From Stramenopiles sp. TOSAG23-3 (taxonomy: Eukaryota; Sar): a stretch of 44,226 bases of DNA. The notes beneath the pieces are model-generated. The model was not told the DNA's origin. It searched no databases and worked only from the letters and a program-made list of their open reading frames with translations. The DNA lies in contig LT642175.1 of the NCBI GenBank assembly GCA_900128585.1, positions 1-44,226 on the forward strand, read 5' to 3'. Made by a program: the position numbers and the translations under genes. Of this stretch, positions 35,440 through 44,226 are shown piece by piece; positions within the stretch are counted from its first letter, which is position 1; every line of letters begins with the position of its first letter.

Positions 35440-38430
35440 TTACCCGGCTTTGTTTACCACAACAGTGTAGGTCTTCGAGTTTCTCTCGAACTTTTTATAA
35501 AAGTGGAAAATGCCAAAAATAACAACCAAACACAGCGCCGTAAGTGCCATCATTGCCAACGGCCCTTTTAGCACTAGACTGGATGAGGATGATGCGCCCA
35601 CGTCTTTGGACCCAATTTCTCCCATGTCGTCGTCGGTAATTTTGGCATTGCCACGAACACTTTTGGCTCCGGGGGCTCCAGGCACCACCTTCGCGGCATT
35701 GACCCCGCCGGCCAACTCGAAGTATTTCTCAGTTTTAAACTCTGCGTCTTGGCACGGCTTGGACAATTTTTTGAATTGTTTTTGCAGACACCGTCGCGAG
35801 CGTCCTCCTCCCGGCTTGACGCCGTTGCAAAATTTCTTGAAATCCTCTTTGCAGTTTCTTGACAGAGCCATGTTCGTTCTAGCATCCTGCAGCTGATAGC
35901 GCATCACAGAGTAAATGCTAGCTCGGCATTTCGACGGACCCTCCCCCGTCAATTTTTTGATGTTGTCTGCCAAGCAGTTCGTAACTGTCGCCGGATCGCT
36001 AAATGCACGATCTTTGCAATATGTTTGAACGTATTCCTTGCAATGTCTACGTACGTGAAAATTGCGTTTCCAATCGCGAGATTCCCTCACCATAGATTTA
36101 GACAGGCGTACTCGGCACATGGGAGAGAGATCCTTCGGGGAGTCGACCAGTGCAGCGAAAAGGCAAAAACGGACGTTTCCGTCCCCGACGGATGCACCGC
36201 TGCAAAGTTTGTTGATCCCACGTTTGCATGCCTTGAACAGCACTGCGTCCACCTTGATGTTTCTGGATTCGTTCAATATCTCTTGCTCCACAGCGTCGGC
36301 GCACTTTTTCAACAACTGCTTCTTGTCGTGCTGCTTTTTCAAGCACGCCTTCGCTTTCCCGTTATCCTTCTCGGCTAATTTCCCAGCGTCTTCACTTTCG
36401 TCCCCGCCTTCGGTGCTTCGGGCCTTTCCTTTAATATTTTCCGGCAACTTAATTTTGCACAAGTTCTCTAAATCGCCCTTGCATTCTTGTTTTAGCCATG
36501 GCTGGGCCATGATATCCTCGGCCTCGTCGGCCATTTCTTTAAATTCTGCGTCTTTACACTTTTTTCCCAACTTGTCCATGTTCTTGCGAAGACAACGGTG
36601 GGTTCGTCCCTGCCCGGGTTTCACGTCGCTGCAAAACCTTTTCAAGTCTTCTTTGCACGCGCTGGCAACTGCCGGGGCGGCAGAAATTGTTCTGGCGGCT
36701 GCGCGCTTTTCAATAATAACTTGGGACTTGCATGGCGCGCGCATCTTCTTGTCATTGATGTTGTCCTTCAGGCACCTCAGCTGCTTGTCGTTTTTGACCT
36801 CGGGACACAGCTGTTTCAGTTCAGCGCGGCAAGCGCTAAAGAGTTTAGATTTAAGCCTAATGTCTTTTGCCTCCAATTCCAGCTCCTTGAATTCGGCCCT
36901 CTTGCACACGGCGCTCAACTTGTTTAAGTTGTTGCGCAGGCATGCTATTATTTGCCCGGCAGCCGACGACCCAGCACCGCCGCCGTCCGCCATACTTTTC
37001 ATGCACAATTCGCTGATATCGCTCTTGCAGAAACGCACCAATTGGGGTTTCGCCGAGACGGTCTGGGCTTCCTGCACTAATTCTTCCAGCTTAGCATTCC
37101 GGCAAGTCCCTGTCAACTTCTTGAAATTTTGTCGGAGGCACAAACTGTCCCGGCCCTCTCCCCGCGCGACAACGTTCCCCGAGGCGTCCTTGACTTCCAC
37201 GTTCTTTCCGCAAAAACGTTTTAAGTCTATTCTGCATTTCGTTCGAATTTTGTAGTTGTGCCCCGCAAACATAGCGCCGAGCACGATGTCTTTTCGCAGC
37301 ATCTTCCGGCATTCCGAGGATACGGACCGATCGCTTACGTGCGATTTCAGACACTCCAACACAGTGCCTTTGCCCGGGGGCAAATCTTTGCAGAACTTTT
37401 CGGTTTCACGAACGCACGCTTTCTTCATCCACGGGTTCAGGCGCACCGAATAACCCTGGAGTTTCAATTCCTCAAACTCGGCCTTTTTGCACGGACCGCT
37501 CAACCCTTTCAAGTTGTCTTTCAAGCACTTCAGCGCTTTCTCGCTGTCAATATCTTCCTTGCCATTGAGATCGATTTGGCAGAAATTCTTCAGATCCATT
37601 TTGCATGCTGTCGACAGGTTGTGTTTTGCCCGGATGTCTTTGGACTCCGAGACAATCTGTTTAAACTCTGCGTCTTTGCACCCCGGCGACAAACGCTCCA
37701 ACGACTTCCTTAAGCAGGCATGCGTTCTCCCGTTGCCAGGTTTTACGCCTTTGCAAAACTTCTCCAAATCCGACTTGCAGTTGGCATTGATTCCGGGCAA
37801 AGAGAGCGCATTTTTGGACCCCATGCGGTTCTCCTTGGCCAGCACCTTCCGACAATCATCGCTGATGCTCGGACCACCTTTCCGTATTTTCTTGTTGTTC
37901 AGGCACGCCCACACCGCACCCCTTCCGTTCGGCAGCGACCCGCAGCTCTTTGCAATATCAGCCGCACACTGTCCCCACAGTGCTCGGTTCAAGCGGACAT
38001 CGATTCTTCTTATCCTTTGCTCGAGTTCTACAATGCCCCGGCACTCTTTCTGCAACGCCCCTAAATTTTTTTCCAGGCAAAGTATAACGTCGCCCTTGAA
38101 ATCGTTGCAAAACTTCGCCGTATCCGAAGCGCACTTCTTTTTTACCAAGGGGTTCGCCCGTTCGCTCTTGCTCTCGTTCATAAAGTGCTGAAACTCCGCA
38201 TCAAGGCACTTTTTGCTCAACTTATGGTAGTTCTTCTTCATGCAGAGATCCAACGCCAAACCTACTTTCATACCACAATATTGCTTGTGATCTTCCCCAC
38301 AAGCATCTTTGTTCGCCGCCCCAACGATAGACGCAATGTTCGCGGGGCCACTCTGCGCAGTCGCAAAAGTGGTACATACGGCGACAAGGGTGCCCAGAAA
38401 CCCCAACAAACGAAATGTTGTACTCTTCAT
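35440..38430 (-). CDS. GLG1: Golgi apparatus protein 1-like cysteine-rich repeat protein
   Basis: The roughly 996-residue protein is a type I membrane protein of the GLG1/ESL-1/CFR family, found in the Golgi, where family members bind growth factors and glycoprotein ligands. A signal peptide (LLGFLGTLVAVCTTFATAQ) is followed by about 14 cysteine-rich repeats, each with a C-x7-C pair (for example CKEDLKRFC, CKSDLEKFC) and two later cysteines (for example CLRKNMDKLGKKC). One transmembrane helix (AMMALTALCLVVIFGIF) and a short basic tail close the protein, as in animal GLG1 (16 repeats). ATG codons at 38436 and 38430 both fit; I chose 38430 for the cleaner signal peptide. The frame upstream opens only at TTG. 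It is convergent with GRASP. Confidence 0.93.
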   Translation of the reverse strand: MKSTTFRLLGFLGTLVAVCTTFATAQSGPANIASIVGAANKDACGEDHKQYCGMKVGLALDLCMKKNYHKLSKKCLDAEFQHFMNESKSERANPLVKKKCASDTAKFCNDFKGDVILCLEKNLGALQKECRGIVELEQRIRRIDVRLNRALWGQCAADIAKSCGSLPNGRGAVWACLNNKKIRKGGPSISDDCRKVLAKENRMGSKNALSLPGINANCKSDLEKFCKGVKPGNGRTHACLRKSLERLSPGCKDAEFKQIVSESKDIRAKHNLSTACKMDLKNFCQIDLNGKEDIDSEKALKCLKDNLKGLSGPCKKAEFEELKLQGYSVRLNPWMKKACVRETEKFCKDLPPGKGTVLECLKSHVSDRSVSSECRKMLRKDIVLGAMFAGHNYKIRTKCRIDLKRFCGKNVEVKDASGNVVARGEGRDSLCLRQNFKKLTGTCRNAKLEELVQEAQTVSAKPQLVRFCKSDISELCMKSMADGGGAGSSAAGQIIACLRNNLNKLSAVCKRAEFKELELEAKDIRLKSKLFSACRAELKQLCPEVKNDKQLRCLKDNINDKKMRAPCKSQVIIEKRAAARTISAAPAVASACKEDLKRFCSDVKPGQGRTHRCLRKNMDKLGKKCKDAEFKEMADEAEDIMAQPWLKQECKGDLENLCKIKLPENIKGKARSTEGGDESEDAGKLAEKDNGKAKACLKKQHDKKQLLKKCADAVEQEILNESRNIKVDAVLFKACKRGINKLCSGASVGDGNVRFCLFAALVDSPKDLSPMCRVRLSKSMVRESRDWKRNFHVRRHCKEYVQTYCKDRAFSDPATVTNCLADNIKKLTGEGPSKCRASIYSVMRYQLQDARTNMALSRNCKEDFKKFCNGVKPGGGRSRRCLQKQFKKLSKPCQDAEFKTEKYFELAGGVNAAKVVPGAPGAKSVRGNAKITDDDMGEIGSKDVGASSSSSLVLKGPLAMMALTALCLVVIFGIFHFYKKFERNSKTYTVVVNKAG

Positions 38431-38436
38431 GTGCAT

Positions 38437-39721
38437 ATATATATAATAATACAAATAATAAAATATCCTAGGAGTACACGTGTGTATACATATATGGAGA
38501 AAACGAAACAGTGCAAACAAAATGCAAATTGAACGTTGGATATTCGCTCTATCTCTCTCTCTCTCTCGTACACATACTCTCTCTCTCTCTCTCTCTCATT
38601 TCTTCTCTGATTGTCGTTTGACCACCACAGATTATTTATACTACTTACCTCCTCCCTCCTCTCTGTCTTTACTACTATTATTATACGATGTGTACACCCG
38701 TATTTAATAAAAAAATAATAATAATAAAAAATAATAATGTGCGAAGAAGAAGAAGAAAGAAGCAACAACAAAAAAAAAAGATATAATAAGAATAATATAA
38801 AATGCTAGTAAGGTAACTTAAACTATTTAATAAGAATTGTTATAAATATAATTACAAGAATAATACAATATTATATCTTAAATAAATGTAGTATTTCTGA
38901 TACTACTGTATTTGTCTGTCCTTAATTACTATAATTTTTTATTTTTTTAGTTCAGTTCTTCTTCTTGTTTTTTTTTCTTTTTTTTTGATTGGTGGCACAG
39001 GATCTTCCTTTCTTTCAGAAGAACGGCTAACTATTACTATTAATAATAATAACCTGAAGAAAAGAAGAAGGATGAAATATTTATTTATATTTTATTTTTT
39101 TGAGTATAATTTAAATTATAGTAATAGTATCTACATTATACTTACTAATTGTATTTTATAATGTTTATAAAGAATTGCCTATTTAATCTTTTTTTTAAAT
39201 ATAATTTCCTATATAATATAAATTACAAATATCGTATACTTGTTTTTTGTGGTTAAATTACAAAAAATTATTATTATTATTATAATATAACAACACATAT
39301 AGTCATTCCATTCTTTCTTTCTTCCTTCTTCCTTCTTCTTCTTCTTCTTCTTCTTCTTCTTTTCTTCTTCGCGAAAAAAATAAATATAAATAGACTCTTA
39401 TTATTACAGCAACACAGCAATGAGAGAGAGGTTTCCTCCATATAAAAAAAAAATATTATATACAAAAAAAAAATTCCACAACAACCCAATTTATTACTAA
39501 TGTGAATAAAAATACAAAGTGAAACGTTGTGCATGTTTTGTACAGTGAAATTACAATCAGTTAGTTGCACACGTTGTATTTCTTCGTTTTTTGTAGTCAC
39601 ACTTGAGGCTTCCGTTCAGACCGACGACCAAGGAGGAGTTGAATACACGATTGTCTGTGCGTAACTGTGCTGAGCTTCCTTAGGCTGCAGTACTTACATT
39701 GTTGCTTCGTAGCGTGTTGCA
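38437..39721. other. Divergent spacer GLG1/NOM1
   Basis: This 1.3-kb AT-rich spacer has a (CT)n run (38546-38597), short GAA units (about 38742-38760), ATT/TAA repeats and a TTC tract (39310-39369). No gene or RNA is recognised. Confidence 0.55.
38546..38597. repeat. (CT)n microsatellite
   Basis: Two CT runs separated by GTACACATA lie about 120 bp upstream of the GLG1 start. Confidence 0.9.
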
Positions 39722-42070
39722 ATGAGGAAAAGAAAAGGCGGCCAAAGCCGAAAAGAAAAACGAAAGCGGAAAAGGGTGGAGAAAAAGAGCAAAAAACATG
39801 CGTCTTTTCTGGCCCGACACAAGGCAGGACCTCTGGCGGAGGAAGGTGGCAGTGAAAACGTTGGAAAAGTCTCACCGGGTCCTAAAAATAACAGCAAAGT
39901 CGCTCGGAAAGTTCAGCGCACACAGCCAGAGTATTTCCTCGAAGATCCCGACGACAGAGAAATAGCTTATTTAGAAAAGCGCCTGGGGCTTAAGAAGAGC
40001 AGTGGAGAAAGCAATGGCAGCAAGCTGCGAAAAGAGCTCACACAGGAGGATGGCTTTGATGAAGAGTTTTTGGAATGGCTGGACCGTGCTCCGAAATCTC
40101 TCTCTGCCGACGCAGGGGAGACTGTGGACACCCCGGCACAAAAATCAACGGTGTGGACGCGAAACGTTGACGATGAACATAGTCGAGCGCCTCGGCACAA
40201 AGAGCTTTCTCCTGAAGACGAGGAAATCCAGTACCTTGAAAAAAAATTGGGTATGCACAAAGGGACCGGTGCGGGGAAACTTGAGAAAGAGCTGAAGGGC
40301 GAAGATGGCTTTGACGAAGAGTTTGTGGACTGGATGACACGGTCTTCCTCCGTTGGTAACCACGGCGCCGAAGAGAGTGTAGAAATCGTTCCCCAAATAG
40401 TACAGGCGGGCAACGAGCTGTCAAGCGAAACGGACGGCGACAGCGACGATTCAGCCGATGGTGATCGCTTTTTGTACAATGCCGCCCCGAGCGCTGATGA
40501 CATTTACGGGCAAATAAAAGTAGTGGCAGGGCAAAGCACGGATGGAACGCCAGGCGACAAGTACATCCCGCCACACTTACGTGGCAGGAAGAAAAGCGCG
40601 GGGTCTGTGTCAAAGCCCCTTGAGCGGCAAGTTCAGGGGCTTCTAAACCGGCTTGTCATTGAAAACATAGAGACCGTTTCCACTAGCATGTGCGAGCTAT
40701 ACGAAGAAAATAGCGTGGCTGCCGTAAACGAGGTGTTGGTGTCTGCAGTAGTTGCTTGCGCAAAAGACCAGTTGAACCCCCTGCCTTTCTCTGCGCTAAT
40801 TATCGCTTTGTCCGTCTCTGTTCACGGTGGCATCAACACCTTGTCGGCGTTCGTTGAGCGTGTCACCGACGATATCGTTCTTTCAATGTCACAGACGGGA
40901 ATGGATTACAAGAAGGACGAATCAATGTTCCTGTATGTTCTGATTAGCCAACTGTACCTTCTCGATGGAGTTGCGTGTACTCTGGTCGCCGACATCGTCG
41001 CACGGCTGGCAAAATCCATGTCGACCGTGAACGTGTACCGCTTGCTATCGATCCTTGGCTCGTGTGGAAGAAATTTGAGGAAAAAGTCGCCAGGGACTAT
41101 ATCCCTTGTTTTTGACAATGCTCAAGAGCTGGTGGGCAACAGCAGCGACGACACACAATCCCAACAACGGATATGTGTTCAGGCGTTGTTTGATCGCATC
41201 ATTGCACTGAAGAACAACCGTGATGCCCCGTCGGCATCTGAGGTAGAGAATGTGTCGAGGGTTAAAAAATGGTTGTCTAGTTACAAAAAAAAGACCCATG
41301 GCGAGCAAATCCCAACGCTGCGCCTCAACTTAAAAGACATTGTTGACCGAGAAAAGAGTGGGCGGTGGTGGATTGTTGGGGCATCTTGGAAAAAAGATAC
41401 CGACGGAGAGAGTGGCCGGCCCGAACAGTTTGGTACAAAAGCGACAGGGTCTTCGAAAGCTGTTGGGAGAAAAGAAGTTTTTGGTGCAATAATGGGGGGG
41501 CACGACGTCGAGGATTCTTTGAATAAAGTCCTGAAACTGAAGTTCAAGAGCAAAGTGCAGGAACGAACCATCATGCTCACCGTTATAGATTGCAATTGTC
41601 GTGGAAAGCAGTACAACCCATTTTTTGCTCTGCTTGGGGCACGATTGTGCCAGGTAAACCCAGATCACAAATTTACCCTCAAAGTGCAATATTGGGACTT
41701 TTGGAAGTCTTGTGAAGAAAAAAGCATTCGGGTCATTTCCAACAGTGCTAAATTCTTTGCTCACATGATCGCAAATTTTGTTTTGTCTTTTGCAGTTTGC
41801 AAAGTTTTAAGTTGGAAAAGCATGGACGAAAAGCTGAAAATATTTTTCAACGTTGTCTTCGAAACGCTGCTGCGTAACTGCGATAACGCAACATTGTTTT
41901 CAATTTTTGATAGAATCACTTCGAACCGGGAAGACCACCAATCGGTTAAGTCTGGGTTGAAGCACCGCTTTAAATACTTCGTGATGGACAATAAACGAAG
42001 TGTTCGAATGCAAGAGGAAAAGGTTGGAATTGTCTTGAAGGGGCTTAACAAAGGAATTAGCGGGCTATAA
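39722..42070 (+). CDS. NOM1/Sgd1-like nucleolar MIF4G-MA3 protein
   Basis: The 782-residue protein matches NOM1/Sgd1, a nucleolar factor for 18S rRNA maturation that contacts the DEAD-box helicase eIF4AIII/Fal1. The Arg/Lys-rich start (RKRKGGQSRKEKRKRKR) fits nucleolar targeting. The family motif DDREIAYLEKRLGL plus GFDEEFLEWL (about 77-120) occurs, and then occurs again as EDEEIQYLEKKLGM plus GFDEEFVDWM (about 165-205). An acidic stretch leads to KYIPPHLRGRKK (about 275-286), followed by a helical MIF4G domain (about 290-500) and an MA3-type region (about 585-760; FGAIMGGHDVEDSLNKVLKL, CVARVLIDCC-like helices). The start is ATG at 39722. Its 3' flank has the palindromic form of the shared element. 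Confidence 0.88.
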   Translation: MRKRKGGQSRKEKRKRKRVEKKSKKHASFLARHKAGPLAEEGGSENVGKVSPGPKNNSKVARKVQRTQPEYFLEDPDDREIAYLEKRLGLKKSSGESNGSKLRKELTQEDGFDEEFLEWLDRAPKSLSADAGETVDTPAQKSTVWTRNVDDEHSRAPRHKELSPEDEEIQYLEKKLGMHKGTGAGKLEKELKGEDGFDEEFVDWMTRSSSVGNHGAEESVEIVPQIVQAGNELSSETDGDSDDSADGDRFLYNAAPSADDIYGQIKVVAGQSTDGTPGDKYIPPHLRGRKKSAGSVSKPLERQVQGLLNRLVIENIETVSTSMCELYEENSVAAVNEVLVSAVVACAKDQLNPLPFSALIIALSVSVHGGINTLSAFVERVTDDIVLSMSQTGMDYKKDESMFLYVLISQLYLLDGVACTLVADIVARLAKSMSTVNVYRLLSILGSCGRNLRKKSPGTISLVFDNAQELVGNSSDDTQSQQRICVQALFDRIIALKNNRDAPSASEVENVSRVKKWLSSYKKKTHGEQIPTLRLNLKDIVDREKSGRWWIVGASWKKDTDGESGRPEQFGTKATGSSKAVGRKEVFGAIMGGHDVEDSLNKVLKLKFKSKVQERTIMLTVIDCNCRGKQYNPFFALLGARLCQVNPDHKFTLKVQYWDFWKSCEEKSIRVISNSAKFFAHMIANFVLSFAVCKVLSWKSMDEKLKIFFNVVFETLLRNCDNATLFSIFDRITSNREDHQSVKSGLKHRFKYFVMDNKRSVRMQEEKVGIVLKGLNKGISGL

Positions 42071-42480
42071 AAGAAGAAAATGGGGGGGGGTTAACATGAA
42101 GCAGCGTTAAAATAAATTCTAGTTAGTTAACCATACGACGTATATATGGTGTGTATTATACGAATTATAATGTATGAGGAAGCTAAATTTAATTATCATA
42201 CTAAAAACAAGAAAATTGGCTGTTTTAATTTTAAAGCCAATTTTCTTGTTTTATAAATTTTCTTTAAAATATTTGAAATATAAAAAAAACAAATTATATA
42301 GTTTTCAAATATATATTTTTTTCAATTGATCTTAGCTTAAAAACAAATTATCATTTGTTTTTCATACTTGATTAAGTGATTCAGAACTCACAAATCTAGG
42401 TATTTTTTTATAACGCAATACTCCGACGACATGTTGAGCCCATTACCCCTCTCCCATTTTTAAATGTAGTCGATGTGTTG
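42071..42480. other. Convergent spacer after NOM1
   Basis: This spacer is AT-rich up to about 42400, with an 18-bp perfect inverted repeat at 42204-42252. From about 42420 the base composition becomes coding-like, consistent with the interrupted PDZ gene reaching further than its first stop. Confidence 0.5.
42204..42252. terminator. 18-bp inverted repeat made of two facing 3' elements
   Basis: Arms 42204-42221 and 42235-42252 are perfectly complementary with a 13-base loop. Each arm reads AACAAGAAAATTGGCT in the sense of one of the two convergent genes, so it could end or process both transcripts. The function is inferred from position only. Confidence 0.55.
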
Positions 42481-42711
42481 TCAAAACTTCCTCCTGGGCT
42501 CTGGCCTTTTCTGGCAAGGGACATTGTTGGGCGCCAAATCGGCATTTTTACTACTGGGATTGCCCCGTCGTGGCCTAGTGGGGACAACAGGTTGTGACGT
42601 TTGGACGGCGATCTTTCTGGACTTGTACGGAGGTGGTTCATTCTCTTTAGGGGCGATTTTCTTTTCAGGAGAGCGCCCATGTACGTGTTTTGTTTTGCCC
42701 TTGACCATTCT
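42481..42711 (-). other. In-frame continuation of the PDZ gene after a TAG codon
   Basis: Directly after the TAG at 42714-42712 the same frame continues as RMVKGKTKHVHG for 76 codons to a TGA at 42483-42481. The first residues line up with the last helix and strand of a PDZ domain (compare KIIKKAKRPMVVV in the ATAD5-like protein). The rest is basic and proline-rich with a KEN sequence. Composition is coding-like. It may be a readthrough tail, part of an exon joined by splicing, or the remains of a broken gene. Confidence 0.5.
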
Positions 42712-43458
42712 CTAAAGTGCTGCGATTCGTAATTCAGCATGTAGTGTGGCATTCACACGGATCAACCTCATGAAAGGGTTCAAACGACCACACATTTCAG
42801 CTTGCCCTGTCGATTCATCGTTGGCATTAACAAATGATCCGATCATGGCCCCGGGTCGACCGTAACGGCGGTTGCGAAGCCTCAAGCCCAGCGGAAGGCG
42901 TGGGAAAATGACATCAAACTCGCCGATATGATTGTCGTCGGGGACATACTGGGGTACCCTTTCGGCCTCTTCGGTCGGAGCGGCAACTACGACTCTCGAC
43001 ATCACTCTCCCTCTGCCACTATTCCCACCTTCTTCATCGTCTTCCATAACTTCCCGCACCATCTCCACCCTGGGCTTCGGGGGCGGGGGGGCAAACTTCA
43101 GCACTTTCCGCCGCCGGTCTGTTTCCGATCGGTCGTAATCCAATATTATATGCAGGTGCCTCATCCATTCGTATTTCGGCGCCAAGGTGTCGTTATATTT
43201 GTTGTCATCTTCTACGAACCCACGTCGTTTGCGAACTTTCATGTGGCCCTCAAGCAACTCGCACACGTCGTTCACTGAACCCACAATCGATGCGGTTTTC
43301 AAGAATTCGCTCAAGGCAACTATTTTAATGTAGTCTTTCGCTACGTTTATGCGAATGGTAAGGGTATGGTTCAACCGTTTGAAATAGACATGCTCTAGCT
43401 TGACTACATCGACGGGAAACGTCTCCGCCTCGTCGCCCGCGTTTGCGCCCGATGCCAT
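42712..43458 (-). CDS. Unrecognised protein with a C-terminal PDZ-like domain cut by TAG
   Basis: The 248-residue frame has an unrecognised N-terminal half (VDVVKLEHVYFKRLNHTLTIRINV, then a helical segment and KVRKRRGF), a proline/acidic linker (FAPPPPKPR, EVMEDDEEGG) and a PDZ-like segment from about residue 180: FDVIFPRLPLGLRLRNRRYG, AMIGSFV, GQAEMCGRLNPFMRLIRVNATL. The carboxylate-loop equivalent is PLGL. The frame stops at TAG before the PDZ second helix and final strand, which appear in the same frame immediately afterwards. TAG ends other genes here (LARP4-like, MYCBP), so it is not globally reassigned. The start is ATG at 43458; the upstream frame opens only at TTG. The function is unknown. 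Confidence 0.65.
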   Translation of the reverse strand: MASGANAGDEAETFPVDVVKLEHVYFKRLNHTLTIRINVAKDYIKIVALSEFLKTASIVGSVNDVCELLEGHMKVRKRRGFVEDDNKYNDTLAPKYEWMRHLHIILDYDRSETDRRRKVLKFAPPPPKPRVEMVREVMEDDEEGGNSGRGRVMSRVVVAAPTEEAERVPQYVPDDNHIGEFDVIFPRLPLGLRLRNRRYGRPGAMIGSFVNANDESTGQAEMCGRLNPFMRLIRVNATLHAELRIAAL

Positions 43459-44226
43459 CTCTCCAACTGTGTAAGAATAGCCCAAGGCTTTAAATGTGCA
43501 CTGTGTGAAAACGTGCTCCTGGTATAACAACAGATCCAACAAAATGCAACAAAAAGCTCACACGCCACAGAAACTAATGGGGTTTCATTTCTTCTTTGTA
43601 TAAAAGCGATGCGCCTCTTCTTCTTTTTTCCTTTTGTGTGTGTTTTTATATTATATATATATTTTATTAATAATTGTTTATTATTATATTTTATACTATA
43701 TATTATTATTATTTTTACTCTACTTCCGCCGCCCCGTACCCCGTATACGTATACACATATTCTATTAAATACTCCCTCCTCCTCCTCTCCTTCTTCTTCT
43801 TCTTCTTCTTCTTCTTTCTTCTTCATTCACATCTCATAAACGGATCTATAGTCGTCTCGACTAATTAAAATATAAAGAAAGACGACGATTGATTATTAAC
43901 TTATAATAGGCAAATACCAAGTAAAATATAATAGTTCACATATTGAGACTCATATATTCGTCTTTGTATTTTTTATATAGAGCCAATATATTAACTATAA
44001 CAACTATGGGGAGACTAACGTAAATAAATTAATAGCAGTAGTACCATCTATTATTTAAGTCAACGCTCTCGAGTCCACGACCTCGTACATTGTACATACA
44101 CTACTATTACTATAAATAATAAAAGAAAGACTTTAAAAATTTAATAATGAAGAAAGGGAAGAAGAAGAAGAAGAAGAAGAAGAAGAAGAAGAAAGAAGAA
44201 GAAGAAGAAGAAGAAGAAGAAGAAGA
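43459..44226. other. Promoter-side AT-rich flank with TTC and GAA tracts
   Basis: After about 130 bp of balanced sequence (probable 5' UTR/promoter of the PDZ gene), the DNA is AT-rich with a TTC tract (43775-43823) and a GAA tract (44150-44226) that runs off the window end. No gene is seen. Confidence 0.55.
44150..44226. repeat. (GAA)n tract at the window end
   Basis: Nearly pure GAA units on the + strand, continuing beyond the last base of the window. Confidence 0.95.

Noticed and set aside
36062-37713. Plus-strand open frames of about 150-400 codons inside the GLG1 region
   Set aside because: They lie opposite 14 clear cysteine-rich repeats and have no recognisable features of their own.
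42712-42714. Genome-wide reassignment of TAG
   Set aside because: TAG ends the LARP4-like and MYCBP genes at the expected protein ends, so a global code change is not supported.
42408-42752. A 114-codon frame overlapping the end of the PDZ gene in another frame
   Set aside because: It has SP-type sites but no domain; the in-frame continuation at 42481-42711 completes the PDZ fold and explains the composition better.
1-44226. tRNA, rRNA or spliceosomal RNA genes in the spacers
   Set aside because: I looked for T-loop and D-loop patterns and conserved RNA blocks and found none that hold up; a dedicated covariance search could still find one.

Overview
The window is nuclear DNA from a eukaryote, most probably a flagellated protist. 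Nineteen well-supported genes, plus a few weaker ones, lie in GC-rich coding islands separated by very AT-rich spacers full of GAA/TTC and AT microsatellites. Eukaryote-only families are present: NF-YA, a Mis12-family kinetochore protein, ATAD5/Elg1, LARP4, GRASP, the Golgi cysteine-rich protein GLG1 and MYCBP. One gene (MYCBP-like) clearly has GT-AG introns; most others are single long open frames. A trichohyalin/plectin-homology coiled-coil protein and MYCBP suggest a flagellum. No plastid gene is seen. The few introns, moderate coding GC and gene set would fit a heterotrophic stramenopile such as a thraustochytrid, but the sequence does not prove this. A 36-base run of N (16237-16272) marks a scaffold gap.

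Layout, left to right: mitochondrial ferredoxin (+), LARP4-like RNA-binding protein (-), TPH coiled-coil protein (+), an unrecognised CDK-site/ABBA-motif protein (+), SDE2-SPRY fusion (-), propionyl-CoA carboxylase beta (+), a possible small gene (+), triple-KH protein (-), ATAD5/Elg1 clamp unloader (-), Mis12-like protein (+), MYCBP with three exons (-), an eight-pass membrane protein (-), NF-YA (+), a tudor-like two-repeat protein (-), a PH-filamin protein (-), an EF-hand protein (+), GRASP (+), GLG1 (-), NOM1/Sgd1 (+), and a PDZ-like protein interrupted by an in-frame TAG (-).

The order is strongly patterned. Divergent (promoter-side) spacers are long (about 1.1-2.4 kb) and carry the GAA/TTC tracts. 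Convergent (3'-3') spacers are short (about 220-740 bp), lack GAA tracts, and in five of seven cases carry a shared element with the core ATTGGCTG or its complement. Two copies of that element share about 85 percent identity over 80 bp and look like a dispersed repeat or a conserved 3'-end element.

Functional themes are loose: genome maintenance and division (ATAD5, SDE2, Mis12, the ABBA-motif protein), post-transcriptional control (LARP4, KH, NOM1), Golgi structure (GRASP and GLG1, tail to tail) and mitochondrial metabolism (ferredoxin, PCCB). There is no operon-like arrangement. Many open frames can be extended upstream through non-ATG codons; every CDS start given here is an ATG unless stated.
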